From: G963665925 sp963665925
Lineage (GTDB): Bacteria; Bacillota; Clostridia; Peptostreptococcales; Acidaminobacteraceae
Direction: 5' to 3'
NCBI GenBank assembly: GCA_963665925.1
Contig: OY762511.1
Location: 1,674,001-1,738,000, forward strand
DNA: 64,000 bases
Shown piece by piece: positions 1 through 7,432 of this stretch (position 1 is its first letter; each line of letters starts with the position of its first letter). The notes beneath the pieces are model-generated. The model had not been told where the DNA came from and did not search any database. It saw only the letters and a program-made list of their open reading frames with translations. Position numbers and translations under genes: made by a program.

Positions 1-2
1 AT

Positions 3-305
3 GTCATGATTGAAGATAAGTCTTCTAAGACTGCAGGTGGCGGGGGCGGCAGCCGCAAGGTGATGGCAGACCCTGAAAATCCACTAGAAATCGGATCGTC
101 AATTCCTGGCAAGGTTGTTAAGGTTCTTGTCAAAGAAGGCGATGCAGTAGAAGCAGGCGATACGGTTGCAATTGTTGAAGCCATGAAAATGGAGACCAAT
201 GTGACTGCGTCATGCTCCGGTCTTGTAGAGCACGTTTATGTTCAGGCGGATCAAATGGTTGAAGCCACAGAACTGCTCCTTGCAATGACAGAGTGTACTG
301 CTTAA
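3..305 (+). CDS. Biotin-carrier C-terminus of a pyruvate carboxylase-type enzyme (5' end outside window)
   Basis: The reading frame is open to the left edge, so this is probably the 3' end of a longer gene. It encodes a biotinyl/lipoyl domain with the biotin-acceptor motif EAMKME (the Lys is biotinylated by BirA) and the NPLEIGSSIPG...VKVLVKEGD core that is typical of the C-terminal carrier of pyruvate carboxylase. A Gly-rich stretch before the domain looks like a flexible linker. An ATG at position 6 could also start a separate 99-residue carrier protein, as in multi-subunit decarboxylases, but no ribosome site can be judged at the edge. Pyruvate carboxylase identity is inferred from motif resemblance. 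A terminator follows at 320-353. Confidence 0.75.
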   Translation, partial: VMIEDKSSKTAGGGGGSRKVMADPENPLEIGSSIPGKVVKVLVKEGDAVEAGDTVAIVEAMKMETNVTASCSGLVEHVYVQADQMVEATELLLAMTECTA

Positions 306-319
306 TCAGTAAATCATTT

Positions 320-353
320 AAGCCTGGTAGTGAAATTTCACTGCCAGGCTTTT
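320..353 (+). terminator. Rho-independent terminator after the biotin-carrier gene
   Basis: AAGCCTGG pairs with CCAGGCTT and the stem continues through AGTGAAA/TTTCACT, followed by TTTT. The rest of the gap up to about 620 shows no gene and no promoter I would defend. Confidence 0.8.
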
Positions 354-631
354 AAATTAGTAGGTAGCAGTCCGTGCTAGAATCAGGGCGTTTGAATTAC
401 CTAATGGCATTATGATTATTCCCTATATTCAGATGTACAAATGCGATGTGATTTTTTTCGAAATACGTAAAGATTGGTAGAGGGTTTTACAGAATTATAT
501 CGAAGTAATTGTATAGCGAAAATTCAATATGCTGCGAAGGTTTTTTATGATACTTTCGTCAAAAAGTGCATATAAAGAATCTAATTCGGGTATGAATATC
601 GTGATAATATACAATGAAACGAGGGGGTCTC

Positions 632-2218
632 ATGACAACTATGCAAGATATGCTATTTCAATCCGATCAAAAACTTGATAATGAGCATGATGACACCATC
701 CTATTTGCAGACGATCGCCTAGGCGGTGATGAAGTAACAGAAAGCGCCCCTTGGAAAATTATCATCGCAGATGACGAAGAAGAAGTTCACGCAATGACCC
801 GAATGGTTATGAAGAAGTTCGAATTTGAAGGGCGTGCGGTAGAGTTGATAAGTGCGTATTCTGGCAGGGAAACCATAGAAATTATGGAGAAACAGCCTGA
901 AGTAGCGATTATTCTTCTGGATGTGGTCATGGAAAATGAAAACTCTGGCCTTGAAGTGGTTAAGAAAATACGCGATGAGCTCAGAAATCCGTTCGTTCGT
1001 ATCATTTTAAGAACAGGCCAGCCAGGTCAGGCACCAGAAGAAGATGTAATCAGAAATTACGACATCAATGACTATAAATCAAAAACAGAATTGACCGTAC
1101 AAAAGCTCTATACGGCGGTAATCGCATCACTGCGTGCATATCAGGGCATGCGAATTATTGAAACGAATCGAATTGGTCTTGAACGTATCATCAATACGTC
1201 GAGAGAACTTTTCGAAATGCAGTCCCTGAGATCCTTTAGCAAGAACGCCATACAGAGCATGTGTGACATGATTTCCAATGGTAACGCTCTTTCTGAAGGT
1301 CTGAGCGGTTTGGCTGCATCACTTTCTCACGAACAGCTCATCGCCATTGGCGGGACAGGTGTTTTTGAGGAGTACAGTGGTTATCTGATTAAGGACATTC
1401 CAAATGCGGAGCTGCGTGAAGACATTGAGAAGGCGCTCACGGTAAGTGGCTGCTACTTCAGGGACAATATCTTCATCAGCCATTTCAAGTCATCCAATAA
1501 TAATGAAAGTATATTCTACATTAAAGGAAAGCGACCTTTTGAGGATTTCGAGATGAATCTTTTGAAAATACTTTCCTCCAATGTATCTGTAGCCATCGAC
1601 AATATATATTTAAATAATGAAATTGTCGATACACAAAAAGAAGTCATTTTCACCCTGGGTGAGATTGTTGAGACCCGTTCCAAGGAAACTGCCAACCACG
1701 TACGCCGTGTTGCGGAGTACTCATGGCTTCTGGCGCGTGCTTTGGGAATCAGCAGTGATGAGGCCAACATACTCAGATTGGCTTCTCCGATGCATGATAT
1801 CGGTAAAATCGGTATTCCGGACCTGATTCTCAATAAACCTGGAAAGCTTACGCCTGAAGAGTTTGAAGTCATCAAGAATCATACAACCATAGGGTATGAG
1901 GTTCTCAAGCAATCAAACCGACGTATTATGAAAATGGCAGCGACCATTGCCTTACAGCATCACGAGCGTTGGGACGGCACAGGGTATCCAAATGGCATAA
2001 GCGGCGAGAACATTGACATATTCGCCCGCATTACAAGCGTCTGCGACGTATATGATGCACTTAGCCATAAGCGTATTTACAAGGATGCATGGCCGGAAGA
2101 TGAGGTTCACGCTTATTTCAAGGATATGCGGACGAAAATGTTTGATCCGGTAATCGTCGATAAACTCTTTGAGCACATTGACGATATCATCGCCATTAAG
2201 GAGAAATATCCTGATTAA
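632..2218 (+). CDS. Response regulator with HD-GYP cyclic-di-GMP phosphodiesterase output
   Basis: A 528-residue cytosolic protein with a receiver domain (about residues 40-165; acidic pocket ADDEEE, phospho-Asp in LLDVVME), a middle domain of the DUF3369 type, and a C-terminal HD-GYP domain (about 335-525) with HDIGKIGIPD and HHERWDGTGYP. HD-GYP domains hydrolyse c-di-GMP to pGpG or GMP, here presumably switched by phosphorylation from an unlinked kinase. The ATG at 632 is preferred over the one at 614 because GAGGGGGT (621-628) is a ribosome site that would otherwise lie inside the coding sequence. A PilZ receptor gene follows 55 bp downstream, so the pair is probably co-transcribed and may act on the same c-di-GMP pool. 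Confidence 0.93.
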   Translation: MTTMQDMLFQSDQKLDNEHDDTILFADDRLGGDEVTESAPWKIIIADDEEEVHAMTRMVMKKFEFEGRAVELISAYSGRETIEIMEKQPEVAIILLDVVMENENSGLEVVKKIRDELRNPFVRIILRTGQPGQAPEEDVIRNYDINDYKSKTELTVQKLYTAVIASLRAYQGMRIIETNRIGLERIINTSRELFEMQSLRSFSKNAIQSMCDMISNGNALSEGLSGLAASLSHEQLIAIGGTGVFEEYSGYLIKDIPNAELREDIEKALTVSGCYFRDNIFISHFKSSNNNESIFYIKGKRPFEDFEMNLLKILSSNVSVAIDNIYLNNEIVDTQKEVIFTLGEIVETRSKETANHVRRVAEYSWLLARALGISSDEANILRLASPMHDIGKIGIPDLILNKPGKLTPEEFEVIKNHTTIGYEVLKQSNRRIMKMAATIALQHHERWDGTGYPNGISGENIDIFARITSVCDVYDALSHKRIYKDAWPEDEVHAYFKDMRTKMFDPVIVDKLFEHIDDIIAIKEKYPD

Positions 2219-2273
2219 ACGTAAGGAAGCATGTTATAATGAAAAAAAGACGAACCGAAGGAGCGTGGAAAGT

Positions 2274-2621
2274 TTGAAGGAAAGAAGACGTTTTAAGAGA
2301 TTGCCGGTAGAGATCAAATTGACGATTGAATCACTGTACCGTCAGAATAACGAGTCACTTGACGAACTCAATGAGTCCATTGTTGTGACGGATATATCAA
2401 GAACAGGTTTAGGTTTCATGTCTTCAGCAGAACTGCCTATGGATTACTACTTCAACGCTAGAATAGAAATTGACGAAGAACGGAAGTTCTACGGTGTCAT
2501 GAAGATAATCCGTAAGGTTCAAGACGATGACGGTGCTTTCCATTTTGGCTGTGAATTCGTTGGAATGGCAGATATTCTGACCGGTTGCATAGACGACTAT
2601 CAAGATGAATTAGGACTATAA
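2274..2621 (+). CDS. Single-domain PilZ c-di-GMP receptor
   Basis: A 115-residue PilZ domain. It carries both signature elements: an RxxxR motif at the N-terminus (ERRRFKRLP) and the D/NxSxxG motif (TDISRTGLG). PilZ proteins bind c-di-GMP and change partner interactions. I chose the TTG at 2274, which has AAGGAG (2258-2263) ten bases upstream and gives a protein that starts right at the RxxxR motif. A GTG at 2265 lies too close to that site, and an in-frame ATG at 2169 lies deep inside the preceding gene. The position behind an HD-GYP regulator suggests a joint role in turning over and reading out c-di-GMP. Confidence 0.88.
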   Translation: MKERRRFKRLPVEIKLTIESLYRQNNESLDELNESIVVTDISRTGLGFMSSAELPMDYYFNARIEIDEERKFYGVMKIIRKVQDDDGAFHFGCEFVGMADILTGCIDDYQDELGL

Positions 2622-2628
2622 CCCTCAG

Positions 2629-2660
2629 CCCTCTCTGGAGAAATCCGAGAGGGTTGTTTT
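2629..2660 (+). terminator. Terminator of the HD-GYP/PilZ operon
   Basis: CCCTCTC pairs with GAGAGGG, then GGA/TCC with one bulged T and a GAAA tetraloop, followed by TTGTTTT. Confidence 0.85.
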
Positions 2661-2681
2661 GCGAAAAAGGCAAAGAAATGC

Positions 2682-2745
2682 ACATTTTAGTAGAAGGGAA
2701 GCTATTTGTGCCCGCACAAAAATAGCTTCCATTCTACTAAAATGT
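2682..2745. repeat. 64-bp near-perfect palindrome
   Basis: ACATTTTAGTAGAA at 2682-2695 is the exact inverse of 2732-2745. Inside it GGAAGCTATTT (2697-2707) pairs with AAATAGCTTCC and GTGC with GCAC around a 2-nt centre. It sits between a terminator and a tandem array and encodes no protein. Confidence 0.9.
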
Positions 2746-2750
2746 ATATG

Positions 2751-2991
2751 GCGTGACTAACGACATGAGCAACCGCAGGTTGCTCCGTGCGCAACAAAGC
2801 ATACTAACGACATGTGCAACCGTAAGGTTGCTCCGTGCGCAACAAAGCGTGACTAACGACATGAGCAACCGCAAGGTTGCTCCGTGCGCAGCAAAGCGTG
2901 ACTAACGACATGAGCAACCGAAGGTTGCTCCGTGCGCAGCAAAGTGTGACTAACGACATGAGCAACCGCAGGTTGCTCCGTGCGCAGCAGA
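2751..2991. repeat. Five tandem 48-bp units, each with an internal hairpin
   Basis: Units start at about 2751, 2799, 2847, 2896 and 2944 and are 48, 48, 49, 48 and 48 bp long. Each reads roughly GCGTGACTAACGACAT, then GAGCAACC, a 2-4 nt loop and GGTTGCTC, then CGTGCGCA(A/G)CAAA. Unit 2 has a change that breaks one stem pair and a shortened GCATACTAAC start. The units abut without spacers, so this is not a CRISPR array. Confidence 0.93.
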
Positions 2992-2992
2992 G

Positions 2993-3031
2993 TTCATCCG
3001 CGCCTTGACTTTCAAAGATTTCACCAGTCTG
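2993..3031 (+). repeat. 39-bp dispersed repeat, copy 1
   Basis: TTCATCCGCGCCTTGACTTTC followed by 18 more bases matches 18542-18580 at 35 of 39 positions by eye. It directly follows the tandem array and lies upstream of the dehydrogenase ribosome site. Confidence 0.85.
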
Positions 3032-3082
3032 AAAGTTGCAGCATTTTTAAAGAAACGTTCACCCCAAGCCAAGGAGGAAAAC

Positions 3083-4024
3083 ATGAAAGCTGTATTTACA
3101 TATGACTATGGAAAGACACAACTGGACCGTATCCGTGCACTCGGCTACGAAATCACGCTGATTCATGAAAAAGAAATTGAAAATTCACCTGCTGTTAATG
3201 AAGCGGAAATACTTGTTTGCTATAATCCATTTGATAGAATAGACATACGGAAAATGACAGGTCTGAAATGGATCCAGCTTTCAAGTGTCGGATTTGACCA
3301 GCTTCCATCTGAGGCAGCTCAGGAAAAGAACATCATGGTAACAAATAATCGGGGCGGCTATTCAAAGCCCATGGGAGAATGGATCGTCATGAACATTCTT
3401 GAAGTGTATAAGAAAAGAAAACTGCAGATGCGGGACCAGCAAAACAGACGCTGGCATCTCGATTCATCCATACTGGAAATTGTCGGACGGAAAATTGCCT
3501 TTCTTGGAACCGGTACCATTGCCCAAGAGGCGGCCAAGCGCCTACAGGGGTTTGAGGCAGAAATAGTCGGCTTTAATACCAGCGGGCACGAAAGTCCATA
3601 TTTTGATGTGTGCTATCCAATGGATCAGCTTGAAGAGAGGCTGTCTGATATGGATGTGGTCGTTGTGACCCTGCCGCATACGGAAGAGACACATCATTTC
3701 GTAAACAAGAAGCGCATGGCCCATATGAAAGATGACAGTGTCCTGATTAATGTGTCAAGAGGGTCGAATATTGACGAAAAGGCCTTGATTGAAGCCCTTG
3801 AAAATGATAAATTCTTAGGCGTTGCAGTAGATGTTTTTGAAGAGGAGCCGCTGCCGCAGGACAGTCCTCTTTGGCACATCGACAGGGTATATTTTTCACC
3901 GCATAACTCGTGGGTCTCTGAAATGAAGAATACACGGCGGTTTGAACTGATATACCGGAACATGAAAAACTATATTGAGAATAAGCCACTTGAAAATGTG
4001 GTAGACATACAGCGTGGATATTAG
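3083..4024 (+). CDS. D-isomer-specific 2-hydroxyacid dehydrogenase
   Basis: A 313-residue NAD(P)-dependent dehydrogenase of the phosphoglycerate dehydrogenase/GhrB superfamily. The nucleotide-binding motif GTGTIAQEAAKR lies near residue 142. The catalytic Arg is in NVSRGSNIDE (about 226), the Glu in the FEEEPLP segment and the His in SPHNSW (about 274). The family interconverts 2-keto acids and D-2-hydroxy acids; the substrate here cannot be read from sequence. The ATG at 3083 follows a strong AAGGAGG (3071-3077); open sequence further upstream runs into the dispersed repeat and is not coding. It starts a three-gene run with the PHP gene (8 bp gap) and rlmN. Confidence 0.9.
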   Translation: MKAVFTYDYGKTQLDRIRALGYEITLIHEKEIENSPAVNEAEILVCYNPFDRIDIRKMTGLKWIQLSSVGFDQLPSEAAQEKNIMVTNNRGGYSKPMGEWIVMNILEVYKKRKLQMRDQQNRRWHLDSSILEIVGRKIAFLGTGTIAQEAAKRLQGFEAEIVGFNTSGHESPYFDVCYPMDQLEERLSDMDVVVVTLPHTEETHHFVNKKRMAHMKDDSVLINVSRGSNIDEKALIEALENDKFLGVAVDVFEEEPLPQDSPLWHIDRVYFSPHNSWVSEMKNTRRFELIYRNMKNYIENKPLENVVDIQRGY

Positions 4025-4032
4025 GAGGTTTT

Positions 4033-4752
4033 ATGAAACTAGTGTTAGATACCCATATGCATACGCTGGCAAGCGGTCATGCTTACAGCACCCTTGCGGA
4101 GTATGTGGATGAAGCCAAGAAAAAAGGTTTTGAACTGATTGCCCAAACAGATCATGGTCCAGCTATGCCGGGTGGGCCCCATGTATTTCATATCATGAAT
4201 CAGCGTGTTATTCCCGATGTAATTGACGGTGTACGTGTTTTGAAGGGCGTTGAGGTCAATATCATTGATTTTGAGGGCAACCTGGACATTGAGGACCGCA
4301 ATTTAGAGACACTGGACCTGGTCCTTGCGAGCCTTCACGATGTTTGCATGGAGCCTGGCGACAGGGAGCAGAATACGAGGGCCCTGATCGGCGCCATGAA
4401 AAACAAAAATGTTGATGTAATTGGTCACTCTGGAAACCCGGCGTTTCCCATTGATATCGATGCATTTTTAAAGGCTGCAAAGGAATATGACATTATGGTG
4501 GAAATCAATAATTCATCCTTTGGAAAAAGTCGAGTGGGCAGCCGAGAAAACTGTGAGTGCATTGCAAAAAAAGCGAAGGCGTACGGCGTCAAGCTCATAG
4601 CTGGCAGTGATGCCCATGTGCGTTTTGATCTAGGAAATTTCAAGTACGCCATGGAAGTTTTTGAAAAGTATGAAATTCCTGAATCACTCATTATGAATAC
4701 GTCGGTTGATAAGTTTCTGAGCCATCTCAGAGGCAGAGGAAAGAATGTATAG
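4033..4752 (+). CDS. PHP-domain phosphoesterase (YcdX-like)
   Basis: A 239-residue single-domain PHP protein. The metal-binding motifs are visible: DTHMHT near the N-terminus, QTDHG around residue 41, an EVN segment, an SLHD segment, IGHSGN and a C-terminal GSDAH. PHP proteins of this size hydrolyse phosphomonoesters using three metal ions; the YcdX branch is the closest by motif spacing. AGGAGG sits just before the ATG. It overlaps the start region of rlmN, which suggests translational coupling. The substrate is unknown. Confidence 0.88.
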   Translation: MKLVLDTHMHTLASGHAYSTLAEYVDEAKKKGFELIAQTDHGPAMPGGPHVFHIMNQRVIPDVIDGVRVLKGVEVNIIDFEGNLDIEDRNLETLDLVLASLHDVCMEPGDREQNTRALIGAMKNKNVDVIGHSGNPAFPIDIDAFLKAAKEYDIMVEINNSSFGKSRVGSRENCECIAKKAKAYGVKLIAGSDAHVRFDLGNFKYAMEVFEKYEIPESLIMNTSVDKFLSHLRGRGKNV

Positions 4753-4765
4753 AACAGGTGAAAGT

Positions 4766-5806
4766 ATGAAAAAACAATTGCGCGGTTATGATCCGGGTGC
4801 ACTGAAAGCCTGGCTATCTGAGCAAGGTGAGAAACCCTTCAGAGCAGGCCAGATCTTTTCCTGGGTTCAAAAGGGCATCAGTTCCTTCGATGAAATGTCC
4901 AATATTTCAAAGGGACTTCGTCAGACCCTTGCCCAAGCCTTTATTCTGGACAATGTAAAAATCATCAAGCGTCTTGATTCTCAGGACAAGACAAGAAAGT
5001 ATCTTCTGTCCATGCATGATGGTGAAATCATTGAGGCTGTCCTCATGCGGTACAAGCATGGAAACAGTATTTGCGTGTCCACCCAGGTGGGATGCAGAAT
5101 GGGCTGTTCCTTCTGTGCATCCACTCTTGGAGGCATGACACGAAATTTAGAGGCCGCAGAAATATTGGGACAGATCATGGTTATTCAAAATGACATTGGA
5201 GAGCGTATCAGCAACATTGTGCTGATGGGCAGCGGTGAGCCACTGGATAATTATGATGAGGTCATGCAGTTTCTGCGACTTGTCAATCATGCCGATGGAC
5301 TCAACATAAGCATGCGCCATATCACCCTTTCCACATGTGGTCTTGTGGACCAGATCAAACGCCTTGCAGATGAAAAGCTTCAGTTGACCCTGGCGATTTC
5401 ACTCCATGCGGTTTCCGATGAGAAACGCAACAGCCTTATGCCAGTCAATAAAAAATACAATCTGGACAGCCTTCTGGAGGCTTGCAGGTATTATACAAAG
5501 CAGACCGGACGCAGAATTACCTTTGAATACGCCCTCATACAGGGTGAAAATGACCATGCGTCAGAAGCGAAAGCTCTGGCTAAACGACTCAGGGGACTTC
5601 TTTGTCATGTGAATCTCATACCGATTAATCCGGTTGAAGAGCGGGGCTACAAGGCGTCAAGCAATGCGAGTATTTCCAGCTTCCAAAAAGTACTCAAGGA
5701 CGCGGGTATTGAGACGACCATTCGCCGTGAGCTCGGATCCGATATCAACGCCGCGTGTGGTCAGTTGCGCGCCCAGCATATTGAAAGTGTCTCTGAGGAT
5801 GCCTGA
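4766..5806 (+). CDS. rlmN: Dual-specificity 23S rRNA/tRNA adenine-C2 methyltransferase RlmN
   Basis: A 346-residue radical SAM enzyme that methylates C2 of A2503 in 23S rRNA and A37 in some tRNAs. The iron-sulfur motif CRMGCSFC lies at about residues 110-117, followed by the GEPLDNYD motif. The second catalytic Cys is in INAACGQL near the C-terminus. An MGSGEP variant replaces the more common MGMGEP. The N-terminus matches RlmN best from the ATG at 4766; an ATG at 4745 overlapping the PHP stop is possible but would add seven non-conserved residues. Confidence 0.93.
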   Translation: MKKQLRGYDPGALKAWLSEQGEKPFRAGQIFSWVQKGISSFDEMSNISKGLRQTLAQAFILDNVKIIKRLDSQDKTRKYLLSMHDGEIIEAVLMRYKHGNSICVSTQVGCRMGCSFCASTLGGMTRNLEAAEILGQIMVIQNDIGERISNIVLMGSGEPLDNYDEVMQFLRLVNHADGLNISMRHITLSTCGLVDQIKRLADEKLQLTLAISLHAVSDEKRNSLMPVNKKYNLDSLLEACRYYTKQTGRRITFEYALIQGENDHASEAKALAKRLRGLLCHVNLIPINPVEERGYKASSNASISSFQKVLKDAGIETTIRRELGSDINAACGQLRAQHIESVSEDA

Positions 5807-5869
5807 TAGGATTTTTTAGCTAGTAAAATTCCTGTAAGAAACGCGTCAAAAATAGTTTTAAAAAAAGCA

Positions 5870-5923
5870 GATTCAAGCCAATATTTCCTTTGTACGGATT
5901 TTAGGGCTTGAGTCTTTTTTTTT
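5870..5923 (+). terminator. Terminator after rlmN
   Basis: GATTCAAGCC (5870-5879) pairs with GGCTTGAGTC (5905-5914) across a long loop, followed by nine T residues. Confidence 0.75.
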
Positions 5924-6050
5924 GCGTGTACACACCGGAGCGTTTTCTTTGAGGCAAACGTTTTAGGCGGCTAAATCCGAATGTTTTCAAATAGAAAAAA
6001 ATTATTGTTTTTGAAGGGGAACAATATCTTAACATAGAATTAATATTCAT

Positions 6051-6110
6051 AAGAAAGTTGTGAATAATCTGATAATAATGAGGTATATGTATCTCATAGA
6101 AAACTTTCTT
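6051..6110. promoter_or_regulatory. Nested inverted repeat in the leader of the small P-loop gene
   Basis: AAGAAAGTT (6051-6059) and AACTTTCTT (6102-6110) enclose a second inverted pair, ATGAG (6078-6082) and CTCAT (6093-6097). It lies 26 bp upstream of the ATG and could be an operator or a leader hairpin; no function is known. The remainder of the 5924-6135 gap shows nothing else. Confidence 0.5.
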
Positions 6111-6135
6111 TGTAAAACGTAAGGAGGAGATTCGT

Positions 6136-6549
6136 ATGGTGAAAATCATTGCAGGAGAAAAAGGTACTGGAAAAACAAAGCGCATGATCCGCATGGCCAA
6201 TGACGATGTAAAATCGCTCAATGGTCATGTTGTGTTTATTGACGATGACAAACGTCATATTTACGATTTGAACCACGATTTGAGATTCATGTGCATGGAA
6301 GAGTTTCCGGTTAAAACAGCGGAAGAATTTTTCGGATTCCTATGCGGTGTGATTTCAAATGATTATGACATTGAAAAGGTTTACATTGACGGACTGCTCA
6401 AGATTGCGGGGATTACCGAATCGGATCTTGTGAGCTTTGTACCGCGTCTTGAAGATTTAACAAAAGAGTATAAGTTCAACGTCGTGTTTACCCTCAGTGG
6501 TGACAAGACGCTCCTTCCTAACGAAATTTCTCCTTATTATATTGAATAG
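6136..6549 (+). CDS. Small P-loop NTPase-like protein, paralogue A
   Basis: A 137-residue protein that starts with a Walker A loop, GEKGTGKT, at about residues 7-14. A hydrophobic strand ending in VYIDGL may serve as Walker B. There are no additional domains, membrane segments or HTH. It is clearly paralogous to the minus-strand gene at 61749-62159: they share the P-loop, the VVFIDD/IVFIDE strand, the EFP segment, SNDYDI and YIDG. Similar short proteins occur in Clostridia, often loosely named ATP-binding or PilT-like, but no function is established to my knowledge. The start has GGAGG nine bases upstream. It is monocistronic with its own terminator. Confidence 0.8.
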   Translation: MVKIIAGEKGTGKTKRMIRMANDDVKSLNGHVVFIDDDKRHIYDLNHDLRFMCMEEFPVKTAEEFFGFLCGVISNDYDIEKVYIDGLLKIAGITESDLVSFVPRLEDLTKEYKFNVVFTLSGDKTLLPNEISPYYIE

Positions 6550-6579
6550 CATAAATTGATGAATACGAAATAAAAAAGA

Positions 6580-6604
6580 GACCGCAGACTTGTCTGCGGT
6601 CTTT
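6580..6604. terminator. Terminator between convergent transcripts
   Basis: Perfect inverted repeat GACCGCAGAC/GTCTGCGGTC with CTTT downstream and an A-run upstream, so it can serve the P-loop gene and the minus-strand efflux operon. Confidence 0.85.
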
Positions 6605-6733
6605 GCATGTTGTTAAAGCGCACGATAACATATGATGCATTTAAATATTTTAAGTAAAAAGTCATTTTGGAGAATCAATCATGTCTCCGAGTAATGAAGC
6701 TCTTTTTCATGTTTACCTCAGATGCAATTAGCT

Positions 6734-7432
6734 TTAGTGTGAATTCAATCGGTAGCCGACTCCCCAGAGTGTTTCAATCAGGGGCGAGCTGCTTTTCTTT
6801 ATGCCGAGCTTTTCCCGGATTTTTTTAACATGTACAGCAACCGTTCCAATATCTCCATAGAAATCTACACCCCATATTTGATCATAGATATCTTCTTTGC
6901 TGAACACGCGGTCTGGATGGGAGGCCAAGAGGACTAGAACATCAAACTCCTTTGAGGAAAGGTGTATGTGCTCGTTATTGTAAAACACTTTATGACCACC
7001 AATATCAATGTTTAGAAGTCCAACGCTGATTTCCTGCGATGACTTATCTCCCAATTGTTTTTCATGGAATTTATCATATCGTTTAATATGTGCTTTGACT
7101 CTGGCAACCAGTTCACTTGGACTGAAGGGTTTAGTAATATAGTCATCCGCTCCAATTCCCAGACCGCGAATCTTGTCAATATCGCTGTCCTTTGCCGTAA
7201 CGAGGAAGAGTGGAATATCCAATTCGTCACGTAGAGCTCTTACAATTTCATAGCCATTCATTTCAGGAAGCATAACGTCAATGAGGATAAGATCATATTG
7301 CCCTGCTCTCCCCATTTGAAGTCCTTTTAGGCCAGTGTGGACGATGTCAACATCGTACCCTTCAATTTCCAGATAATCTTTTTCCAGTGTTGCAATGTTG
7401 AGGTCGTCTTCAATAATCAGTATTTTCTTCAT
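6734..7432 (-). CDS. OmpR/PhoB-family response regulator
   Basis: A 232-residue DNA-binding response regulator: receiver domain (about 1-115) with acidic pocket EDD and phospho-Asp52 in LILIDVMLPE, Lys of the signal-transmitting motif in ITKPFSP, and a C-terminal winged helix (about 135-232) ending in WGVGYRL. Its start overlaps the end of the kinase gene by four bases (ATGA-type coupling), so the two are co-translated. As last gene of an RND pump operon it most likely controls that operon in response to an envelope or drug signal; this is inferred from position. Confidence 0.95.
   Translation of the reverse strand: MKKILIIEDDLNIATLEKDYLEIEGYDVDIVHTGLKGLQMGRAGQYDLILIDVMLPEMNGYEIVRALRDELDIPLFLVTAKDSDIDKIRGLGIGADDYITKPFSPSELVARVKAHIKRYDKFHEKQLGDKSSQEISVGLLNIDIGGHKVFYNNEHIHLSSKEFDVLVLLASHPDRVFSKEDIYDQIWGVDFYGDIGTVAVHVKKIREKLGIKKSSSPLIETLWGVGYRLNSH

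Noticed and set aside
2751..2991. Repeat array as CRISPR
   Set aside because: The units abut without variable spacers, each contains its own hairpin, and no cas gene is present.
3005..3082. Upstream extension of the 2-hydroxyacid dehydrogenase
   Set aside because: It overlaps the dispersed 39-bp repeat and a strong ribosome site; the family N-terminus begins at 3083.
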